Assembly: GCA_031398695.1 (NCBI GenBank)
Contig: JANNNU010000122.1
Span: 1 to 24,380, forward strand
DNA length: 24,380 bases
Source of the DNA: JAIYDJ01 sp031398695
GTDB taxonomy: Bacteria; Pseudomonadota; Alphaproteobacteria; Rhodobacterales; Rhodobacteraceae
Direction: 5' to 3'
Below, piece after piece: positions 1 through 6,315 of this stretch. The position numbers were made by a program, and so were the translations under genes. Each line of letters opens with the position of its first letter. The stretch's first letter is position 1. The notes under the pieces were generated by a model, which saw only the letters and a list, made by a program, of their open reading frames with translations, ran no database searches and was not told where the DNA came from.

Positions 1-17
1 CTCCGGGCAGTTGATAG

Positions 18-221
18 CGGCGCGACAACAGGAGTCAACGTCACGACCCGGCCGCCAAGGAGGCCTCGCGCGCCGCACCGGGGCCAAAGCCGGTCGCCAA
101 GGGCGCAGTCAGGTCAGCGGCCAGGCTCGCGGCAGCACGGCGGAATCCGGGGGATATGATGGCGCAACAGGTGGTCATGGCGTCGGCTCAGATGGGGCCG
201 ATCGCAACGTCCGAAACCTGA
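18..221 (+). pseudogene. C-terminal remnant of an unidentified coding sequence at the window edge
   Basis: From about position 18 to a TGA at 219-221 one frame shows strong G/C at third codon positions and an Ala/Lys/Arg-rich composition, ending in Ala-Thr-Ser-Glu-Thr. The frame is closed just upstream by TGA and TAG at 12-17. A neighbouring frame looks coding at the very edge (Leu-Ile-Ala-Ala-Arg-Gln-Gln-Glu). This pattern fits a gene whose 3' end has suffered a frameshift, with the rest lying outside the window. I do not recognise the family. A basic, Ala-rich tail occurs in phasins and nucleoid proteins, but nothing specific supports either. It could be the end of the chromosomal gene flanking the integrated element. 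Confidence 0.3.
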
Positions 222-893
222 AAGGACGCGACAAGATTTGGCGCGGGGGCTCCATGGGATAGGAAACCATAAATATAGGAAAGCTCCTTGTCGGTCACGC
301 CAAACCATGGCTGCTTTGGCACAATGCTGCATGGCCGTGCTGCACTGCAGTCACCCCGCTTTCCGCCCTGAAGGTCGGTCATGCCGCGACTGCAAGCGGT
401 ATCTGAGAAACCGAAACGAACGGTAGCAAGGTCCCGCTTAGCGGACGTGGCCCCACAGAAAATGCTGCGATGAGCATGAGCGGCCGGTCTGGGGACGCGC
501 AACGCGATGTCCACCCAGGCCCGACCGGTCGCTCAGGGCCGGGCACGTTGTTGAGCCTGCGAATGGTTCTGCCTCGTGGCGGTCGGCCTGAATGGCCGGT
601 GTTGGCTCTTCTGGACGATAGCCCCGACAAAACCAAAGTGTTTCTGTCGGGGGCAGAATGGATGGTTTTTGGCACCAAACACTTTGGTCTTTTTGCTGGG
701 ATGTAAGGCTGGAATTACCCCGAGGTGAAATAGCTGGAGAAAGTTAGCAGGATCGCTGCTTCGATCCAATATGGCATGCCCCACAACATTTCGGTTGTTT
801 TTGCAGATGGAACCCCAAGGTTTGTATTTTACTAAGAATATGGCATCATGCGTGCGTGGATAACCTCATTTACAATCGCACCGAGGAGCGATC
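222..893. other. Gene-poor accessory stretch
   Basis: I see no convincing gene here. Short open frames exist on both strands, but none has a ribosome binding site, a sustained codon bias or a recognisable motif. The content changes from GC-rich near 222-620 to clearly AT-richer at 700-893. Two features stand out: the nested inverted repeats at 621-694, listed separately, and the AT-rich leader just before the terminase-like gene at 894. Confidence 0.6.
622..694 (+). promoter_or_regulatory. Two mutually exclusive hairpins resembling an antiterminator/terminator pair
   Basis: Hairpin A pairs CCCCGACA plus AAAC (622-633) with GTTT (640-643) and TGTCGGGG (645-652). It has one bulged base and the six-base loop CAAAGT. 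Hairpin B pairs ACCAAAGTGTTT (632-643) perfectly with AAACACTTTGGT (677-688) and is followed by CTTTTT at 689-694. The two share 632-643, so an RNA from the plus strand can form only one at a time. B has the shape of an intrinsic terminator with a large loop. No upstream gene is identified and the next plus-strand gene starts at 894, so the regulated unit is unclear. It could instead be the end of a small mobile repeat. Confidence 0.4.
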
Positions 894-1442
894 TTGACGG
901 AAAAGCAGTTAACCAAGCGCGAGCAGGCGTTCGTTAGGGAATATTTGTGTGATCTCAACGGCACGCAGGCCGCCATTCGCGCCGGTTATTCCAAGCGCAC
1001 CGCCCGCATAATAGCCAGCCAGAACCTTACTAAACTTAACATCCGAACCGAGATCCAAGCCCTGACCGCGGCCCGTTTCGAACGCCTGAAACTCGACGCC
1101 GACGGCCTGTTAGTGCGCGCTGCGACGATCCTGATGGCCGACGCCCGTAAGCTGACCAGCCTCCACATCGGCGCCTGTCGCTACTGCTGGGGCATCGGCC
1201 ACGAATACCAGTGGCGAAGGCCAGAAGCACGGAGTCACGGACCAGTTTCAGGCGCTGGAGGAATTGGGCCTCAGGTTGATGGCCAGAGACAAGGGCAACG
1301 GAGATACGGCCAATTTTCTCGCTTTGCAGCTTGCTGGGCGGCTTCATGTCTGGTCCGCCTGCATAGACCGGCCCGCGGTGCCCAGTTTTGCCATCGCGGC
1401 GTCGACGTCACTTTCCACCCAATAATTGCGCCCGCCGAGTAG
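894..1442 (+). pseudogene. Phage terminase small subunit, 3'-truncated and fused to unrelated sequence
   Basis: The small terminase recognises phage DNA and feeds it to the large subunit for packaging. Residues 5-50 match the family N-terminus: an Arg-Glu-Gln-Ala-Phe-Val-Arg-Glu-Tyr start, then Leu-Asn-Gly-Thr-Gln-Ala-Ala-Ile-Arg-Ala-Gly-Tyr-Ser leading into a helix-turn-helix. Residues 95-107 carry a Cys-X2-Cys and His-Glu-Tyr-Gln-Trp stretch seen in one branch of these proteins. Similarity stops near residue 108 (about position 1217). The remaining frame is Arg/Gly-rich noise and runs antisense into the AlpA-like gene. TTG at 894 is chosen because GAGGAG (883-888) lies five bases upstream. 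No large terminase, portal or capsid gene follows, so packaging function is unlikely. Confidence 0.7.
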
Positions 1443-1553
1443 GATCGGCTTCGGCAGACGACCTGCTTCCACATAGCGGTAAATTGTCATGCGACCTCGT
1501 CCGCCCAGTTTGGCGCGCAGGTCGTTGAAGGTGAGATAGCGTAGTAGCAACAT
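1344..1553 (-). CDS. AlpA/excisionase-like small DNA-binding protein
   Basis: A 69-residue protein with the layout of the AlpA/MerR-like excisionase family. It has Tyr-Leu-Thr-Phe-Asn-Asp-Leu at residues 6-12, Thr-Ile-Tyr-Arg-Tyr-Val-Glu-Ala-Gly-Arg-Leu-Pro-Lys-Pro at 23-36, then Gly-Gly-Arg-Asn-Tyr-Trp and an acidic Asp-Val-Asp-Ala-Ala-Met end. Such proteins bind DNA through a winged helix; AlpA of E. coli activates the slpA/int gene of prophage CP4-57, and relatives act as excisionases. The start has a GGAG about seven bases upstream. It lies downstream of and co-oriented with the integrase and the unknown gene, as in many alphaproteobacterial integrated elements. It is the only apparently intact gene of the element and may now lack a partner. 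Confidence 0.8.
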   Translation of the reverse strand: MLLLRYLTFNDLRAKLGGRGRMTIYRYVEAGRLPKPILLGGRNYWVESDVDAAMAKLGTAGRSMQADQT

Positions 1554-1603
1554 GGGGCACTCCGATTCGCGTCGAGGTGCCCCTTATTGATTCGATAATT
1601 TCT

Positions 1604-1628
1604 GGCTCCGGGAGCCGGTAGTTTTTTT
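1604..1628 (+). terminator. Possible intrinsic terminator on the plus strand
   Basis: GGCTCC (1604-1609) pairs with GGAGCC (1611-1616), realistically five base pairs with a three-base loop. GGTAG and seven T follow at 1622-1628. The T-run is itself framed by GGTAG and CTACC (1617-1633), a second small inverted repeat. Read on the plus strand it would stop transcripts coming from the terminase-like gene after they cross the AlpA-like gene antisense. The five-base gap between stem and T-run weakens the call. Confidence 0.35.
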
Positions 1629-2361
1629 CTACCCCCCAGTCGGCCCTCTTCCTGCTTCGTCCAGCTCTTCCTTCGTCAGCGGGAAGAATTCAATTTCTGT
1701 TAACTTTTGGATCGACACTGGTATTCTTAAAGGCTTCCACGAAAAACTCTTGAACCGGACATTAGCGTCAATGAAGGCTTCGAAGCCTCGCGCCAATCCC
1801 AAGAATTATCGCGGCTTCTCCTCATCATGTTCCACGGCTTCGAGCAGGCCGTGTTCTAAGACCATCACAGCTTGCAGATGTGCGGTATCCTTGTAGTCGG
1901 TGAATGGCCTTTCAACTGCGCGTAGTATGTTGTGGATATTGCCCTTTCCGGTATGGTCCCTGTGCCGGAAGGCGACTTACCGCCTTGCAGCATTGACGAA
2001 GGGTGGCTGGCGTGTGGCGGCGGCTAATTTGGCCTGCTCGAGCACCACTTGTCCGGCCTAGATCCGCTGAAGCATCCCCTGACCCAGGTCCGCTCTTACA
2101 TTCTTTGCGAACTGGCTTAGCGCAGAACCCTGATGGTGTTCGTCTTCGTTCCGCATGACGCTGTAGCAGTGAAGAACCGATTGCCACTCCATTCGAGGCC
2201 TTCCGTACGCCATCACAGAACGCAAGAGATGATCGGGCCTATCAATCCAGTTACCATGTGACCCTAGAACCGGAAGGTACTCTAGGTCGACACCAGCCAA
2301 GTATTCAATCTCTTCTTCAATTCGCGTCTTGCCCGTTCTCGTCAGATAACATCAGAGCCAT
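1629..2361 (-). pseudogene. Element gene of unknown function with three in-frame stop codons
   Basis: On the minus strand one frame is coding-like from about 2351 down to TAG at 1629-1631. It is crossed by TAG (2058-2060), TAA (1977-1979) and TAA (1806-1808), all in register. The pieces join into about 240 codons. Examples of protein-like stretches are Glu-Glu-Glu-Ile-Glu-Tyr-Leu-Ala-Gly-Val near the start, Ile-His-Asn-Ile-Leu-Arg-Ala-Val-Glu-Arg-Pro-Phe in the middle, and Phe-Phe-Pro-Leu-Thr-Lys-Glu-Glu-Leu-Asp-Glu-Ala at the end. The likely ATG at 2361 is in another frame, so a one-base indel near 2340 is probable; otherwise the start is unknown. I do not recognise the family. It begins about 20 bases after the integrase stop and was probably co-transcribed with it. 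Confidence 0.65.
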
Positions 2362-2380
2362 GGTCGACCCGCACTTGGTT

Positions 2381-3570
2381 TCAGATTAAGAGTGCAGAAG
2401 TAACGCCTGTTTCGGTAGTTACATGCTTGGCCCACAGCTCCATGATTTCACGCCGCTTGTCGATATTGTCGGTTCGGATGTAGCTGCGCGACACGGCCGT
2501 ACCCACAGAATGGGCCAGACACGCCTCTTTAAGCTCGAATGGATACTCGGTCGCCTCATCCAGCCAAAAGCGAAAACTCGACCGAAATCCGTGCGGCCGA
2601 GCCGCCATGCCGCGCCGCTCCATCAAACAAGACATGGTCGCATCCGAAATCACGCCCTTTCTGACACTCGGGAAGAGGAACCCATCCCGGACAAAGGGTC
2701 TGGCAAGATCAATGACCCTCTGGGCCTCGGAGCTTAAGGGAACTGTGAAGTCCGGGGTCTCGCCCTTCCTACGCTTCATGTCTTGGCCTTCGATCTTCCA
2801 CACGCCATCTTCGATCTGGTTCAACTTGAGGAATCGGAGTGGCTTGGACCTTGTGCCCGCGGTCAGGATCAACAGTCGAAGGGTAAGATGAGTGATCGAG
2901 GGCACTGCCAAAGATGCATAAAAGGCTGGAACGTCTCTCGAAGGAACGGACTCGCTGTGTTTTACGAAATGCCGCGTCGCCCCGAGCAATTCCTTCGCCT
3001 TCTCGGTTGCCTTGAGGTCAACGGTCAGACCCATTGCCGCTGCGTGTCTGAAGACGATGCCAATCCGGTTCAGGGCCTTTCTGGCGGTGTCGGCTTTCGT
3101 GTGCCAAATCGGCGCCAGCACATCCTTGATGTCCCGCTGGTCGACCTCTTCTATGGGTATCTTCCCAAGTTTGGGCAGCACATGCAGCTGAAGTGGTGAG
3201 AACCAACGGCCCGCCAAGCCGTCGCCCTTGAGCTACGCCTTAGGTTTTTTAAAGGCTTCCTTAGCGATCATGCTTAAACTGGAATCAGCTCTCGATTGCG
3301 CGCGTGCAGTCGCAGTTCTTTCCTTTATCGGGTCCTTTCCAGAAGCGGCCACGTTTCGCCACCTGTCGGCGAGTTCTCGCGCTTGCTTAAGCGAAACCAG
3401 TGAAAGGCTGCCGAGTCCCATTTCCCGACGCCGCCCGAAGATTGTGGCTCGCAGTACCCACTTGCCGTGTTTCGCGTCCCGTTTGACTAGCCATAGACCG
3501 GCACCGTCGCGGTATTTCCTGCTGACGAGTTCTTGACGGCCGCTGCCGAAAGGAGATGACGAGCTGTCAT
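2381..3570 (-). pseudogene. P4-family tyrosine integrase, broken by a frameshift and an amber codon
   Basis: This family integrates and excises elements at tRNA or similar sites. From ATG at 3570 the first 18 codons (Met-Thr-Ala-Arg-His-Leu-Leu-Ser-Ala-Ala-Ala-Val-Lys) match the usual start. One base is then missing near 3517-3518, and the frame continues as Lys-Tyr-Arg-Asp-Gly-Ala-Gly-Leu-Trp, the DUF4102 N-terminal domain, to Gly-Leu-Gly-Ser-Leu. A TAG at 3233-3235 interrupts a stretch that continues in the same frame for 282 codons. The catalytic domain keeps Thr-Arg-Ser, His-Gly-Phe-Arg, Leu-Ala-His and the Ser-Tyr-Ile-Arg tyrosine. From memory of the family, the amber position is normally Glu (GAG). 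The protein is probably not made. No adjacent tRNA is present. Confidence 0.85.
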
Positions 3571-3915
3571 GATTTCAGCCCACCCTCTGGTCCACCTCTA
3601 GATATGGTGTAGAATGGAATAGTCTGGGCCAAGCTGAAACAGCAGAACTGCTATTTTTACGATGATTATCGTACTGATGGGACATTTTGGTGTTTAGATG
3701 TACATGTATTCGAGGCCGGCCGCGGGCACCAGACGACTAGACCGAAGCCGCCCTGGGCCGGTTCAAGGCGAAGGTTCAAGGCGAATGGCATCGGGGCAAT
3801 TCGCGGACACCTTACAATCGCAGGGCTTCGGGGCCATATTGCGACCAACAGGGGCCGGCGTGGCTGGACCCTGACCCTGGATCCGGGCCGCGGAACGCCG
3901 CCCATCGGAGGTCAT
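3571..3915. other. Gene-free junction between the element and the backbone
   Basis: No supported gene. The first 130 bases are AT-rich like the element and the rest is GC-rich like the backbone, so the element's right edge probably lies near 3690-3720. A perfect tandem duplication of 13 bases, GGTTCAAGGCGAA, fills 3760-3785. Short open frames cross the GC-rich part but have no start signal or recognisable content. I found no tRNA or tmRNA fragment that could serve as an attachment site. Confidence 0.5.
3760..3785. repeat. Perfect 13-bp tandem duplication
   Basis: GGTTCAAGGCGAA occurs twice head to tail at 3760-3772 and 3773-3785. It lies in the gene-free stretch between the broken integrase and the flavin monooxygenase gene. 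It looks like a simple slippage or insertion footprint; no function is implied. Confidence 0.8.
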
Positions 3916-4923
3916 TTGAAGCAATATTCGTTGCTGGATCTTTCGCCCGTTCCAGAAGGCCGCACGACGGCCGACGCGCTGGCAAACACCGTGGCGCTGG
4001 CCCGGGCGGCCGAGAAGTCGGGTTACAACCGGTTATGGCTGGCCGAGCATCACAACATGGTCGGTGTGGCGAGCGCCGCGACTGCCGTGGTCATCGGCCA
4101 TGTCGCCGGGGCGACCCGGACGATCCGCGTCGGCGCGGGTGGCATAATGCTGCCGAACCACGCCCCGCTGATGGTGGCAGAGCAGTTCGGGACGCTGGCA
4201 ACCCTTTTCCCGGACCGCATCGACCTCGGGGTCGGGCGCGCGCCCGGCAGCGACATGGCCACAGCGCGCGCTCTGCGACGCAACATGGCACCCGAGGACC
4301 GCTTTCCGCAGGATGTGCAAGAGCTGATGGCCTATTTCGGAAACATGCCCGACACGGCGGCGGTTCGCGCCATTCCCGGCGTCGGCACGCATGTGCCGGT
4401 GTGGATTCTGGGATCAAGCCTTTATGGCGCCCAACTGGCCGCCTATCTGGGGCTGCCCTATGCGTTCGCGGCGCATTTCGCCCCGGCGATGTTGCAAGAG
4501 GCGCTGCACGTCTACCGCACCAGCTTCAGGCCGTCCGGCACGCTTGCGGCACCCTATGTGATGCTGGCCGCCGGGGTCTGCGCCGCCGACACGGACGCCG
4601 AGGCGCAATTCCTGCGGTCGTCGCAGATCCTGGCGTTCGCGCGGACGATGACCGGAAAGCCGGGAAAACTGCCGGTTCCGGTGGCGGATGTCGCGGCAGA
4701 GGTTGCGCCTTTGGTGCTGGCACAGGTGACGCAGGCGCTGTCCTGTTCGGCAACTGGGTCTGCTGCCACGGTGGCGCTGCAGTTGCGCGCCATTCTGGAC
4801 GCGCATCAGCCGGACGAGCTTTTGGTGACAGGCATGATCCACGACCCCGTGGCGCGGATCCGGTCGTTCGAGATTGCGGCCGGCGTGTTGAGCGATCTGT
4901 GTGACTGCCGCAAGGTCGCGTGA
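3916..4923 (+). CDS. Luciferase-like (LLM class) flavin-dependent oxidoreductase
   Basis: A 335-residue TIM-barrel monooxygenase of the bacterial-luciferase superfamily, 'group 1' branch, which uses reduced flavin from a partner reductase. Diagnostic stretches are Leu-Asp-Leu-Ser-Pro-Val-Pro-Glu-Gly (residues 7-15), Ala-Glu-His-His-Asn-Met, Ile-Arg-Val-Gly-Ala-Gly-Gly-Ile-Met-Leu-Pro-Asn-His, and Asp-Leu-Gly-Val-Gly-Arg-Ala-Pro-Gly. Length is normal. The start is TTG at 3916, four bases after GGAGG (3907-3911); no ATG gives the complete N-terminus. The substrate cannot be told, and nothing here indicates light production. It ends six bases from the convergent glutamine synthetase-like gene, leaving no room for separate terminators. 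It is the first intact backbone gene after the element. Confidence 0.9.
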   Translation: MKQYSLLDLSPVPEGRTTADALANTVALARAAEKSGYNRLWLAEHHNMVGVASAATAVVIGHVAGATRTIRVGAGGIMLPNHAPLMVAEQFGTLATLFPDRIDLGVGRAPGSDMATARALRRNMAPEDRFPQDVQELMAYFGNMPDTAAVRAIPGVGTHVPVWILGSSLYGAQLAAYLGLPYAFAAHFAPAMLQEALHVYRTSFRPSGTLAAPYVMLAAGVCAADTDAEAQFLRSSQILAFARTMTGKPGKLPVPVADVAAEVAPLVLAQVTQALSCSATGSAATVALQLRAILDAHQPDELLVTGMIHDPVARIRSFEIAAGVLSDLCDCRKVA

Positions 4924-4929
4924 CCAACT

Positions 4930-6315
4930 CTAGACAGTGTGCAGGTAAAGGTCGAAGTCCACTTCGGACACGGTGCGCTGTACGCGGGCGTATTCGGCGG
5001 CCTTCACGGCGGTGAAGGTGCGGTGCATGTCCGCGCCCAAGGCCGATTTAAGGAAGGCCGAGGCCTTCGCCAACTCGATCGCGCTGCGCCAGTCGACCGG
5101 GATGGCGGGGGCATCCGCGCCGTCGACATAGCCGTTGCCGGTGGTTTCCGGGCCGGGGTTGATTGCGTTGGCCATGCCGTGGCGCACGCCAGCCAGCACC
5201 GTGGCGGCCACAAGATACGGATTGGCATCCACCCCAGCCGGCCGGTGTTCGATCCGGCGCGCGGCACGGTCACCTGCCGGGATGCGCAGCGCGACCGAGC
5301 GGTTGTTGACGCCCCACGTCGGGCTGACGGGCGCATAGGACTGCGCGGCAAAGCGCCGCCAGCTGTTGGCGTGCGGCGCAAAAACCAGCATCGACTCTGC
5401 CATCGTCGCGCGCAGGCCACCCAGCGCGTGCAGGATGGCGGGGTTCCACTGGCCCTCGACTGCTTCGACGAACACGTTGGTGCCCGCGGCGTCGAGCAGC
5501 GAGACGTGGAAGTGCATGCCGGACCCGGCGTAATCCTCGTTCGGCTTGGCCATGAAGCAGGCCGTCACCCCATGCGCCCGGGCCTGCGCCCGCACGATGC
5601 GTTTCAGCCGCATCAGATCGTCGGCGGCCTGCATGACATCGGTGCGGTAGTGCAGCGTCAGTTCGTACTGGCCGGGGGCATATTCCGAGATCATCGTTTC
5701 GGCCTTGATGCCCGCCTTGGCCGCCCCGGCGTAGATGTCGGAAAAGAGGGGCAGCATCCCGTGCAGGTGATCGACCGAATAGACTTCGGTCTTGCGGCTG
5801 GCGCGGCCATCAAGGACGTCGCGCGCAGGCACCATCTTGCCATCCGGGCTGGGCGCGTTTTCCAGCAGGAAGAATTCCAATTCGAACGCACCGGCGGGAT
5901 AGTGGCCTTCGGCGGCCATCGCATCGACCTGGGCTTGCAGCGCATGGCGGGGGTCCGAGGTCATCTTGGACCCGTCGAGCCCATACATCGACATGAACAC
6001 CTCGCCGCGCGGCGGGTGGGTGCCGTGCAGCGGCACCAGCGTGCCCGGGATCGGCCAAGCGCGCAGATCGCCGTCGCCCTGATCCCAGATCAGGCCGGTT
6101 TCGTGCACATCCTCGCCGCAGATGTCGAGGCCCAGGATCGAGATCGGCAGATGCCGACCCGACGTGTAAAAGCCCAGCAACTCGTGCCGCCGGACGATCT
6201 TGCCGCGTCCGATGCCGTTGCAATCGTGCAGGACGATGTCGAAGGCCTCGATCTCGGGGTGGGCGGCGAGAAACGCTTCGGCCTCGGCCAAGGTCGATCC
6301 GGAAGGGGAGGTCAT
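4930..6315 (-). CDS. Glutamine synthetase family protein (gamma-glutamylpolyamine synthetase-like)
   Basis: A 461-residue member of the glutamine synthetase superfamily, which joins glutamate to ammonia or an amine using ATP. Family marks in order: Phe-Glu-Leu-Glu-Phe-Phe-Leu (144-150, metal-binding Glu), Ser-Glu-Tyr-Ala-Pro-Gly-Gln-Tyr-Glu (210-218), Lys-Pro-Asn-Glu-Asp-Tyr then Gly-Ser-Gly-Met-His-Phe-His (257-270), Asn-Ser-Trp-Arg-Arg-Phe (317-322), Asn-Arg-Ser-Val-Ala-Leu-Arg-Ile-Pro (338-346), and Glu-His-Arg-Pro-Ala-Gly-Val-Asp-Ala-Asn-Pro-Tyr (356-367). The style is that of PuuA-like enzymes, not assimilatory GlnA. ATG at 6315 overlaps the upstream aminotransferase stop as ATGA, which points to coupled translation and a shared pathway. 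Putrescine or another amine is an inference; the substrate is not shown by sequence. Confidence 0.88.
   Translation of the reverse strand: MTSPSGSTLAEAEAFLAAHPEIEAFDIVLHDCNGIGRGKIVRRHELLGFYTSGRHLPISILGLDICGEDVHETGLIWDQGDGDLRAWPIPGTLVPLHGTHPPRGEVFMSMYGLDGSKMTSDPRHALQAQVDAMAAEGHYPAGAFELEFFLLENAPSPDGKMVPARDVLDGRASRKTEVYSVDHLHGMLPLFSDIYAGAAKAGIKAETMISEYAPGQYELTLHYRTDVMQAADDLMRLKRIVRAQARAHGVTACFMAKPNEDYAGSGMHFHVSLLDAAGTNVFVEAVEGQWNPAILHALGGLRATMAESMLVFAPHANSWRRFAAQSYAPVSPTWGVNNRSVALRIPAGDRAARRIEHRPAGVDANPYLVAATVLAGVRHGMANAINPGPETTGNGYVDGADAPAIPVDWRSAIELAKASAFLKSALGADMHRTFTAVKAAEYARVQRTVSEVDFDLYLHTV

Noticed and set aside
621..690. Integron attC site
   Set aside because: The inverted repeats lack the GTT-containing core sites and no integron integrase is present.
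3755..3790. tRNA fragment as attachment site, because GGTTCAA resembles a T-arm
   Set aside because: The motif is simply repeated in tandem, no flanking T-stem or acceptor pairing exists and there is no CCA end.
3916..4923. Bioluminescence gene
   Set aside because: The protein is a group 1 luciferase-like oxidoreductase, widespread in non-luminous bacteria, and no luxB, luxC, luxD or luxE neighbours are seen.
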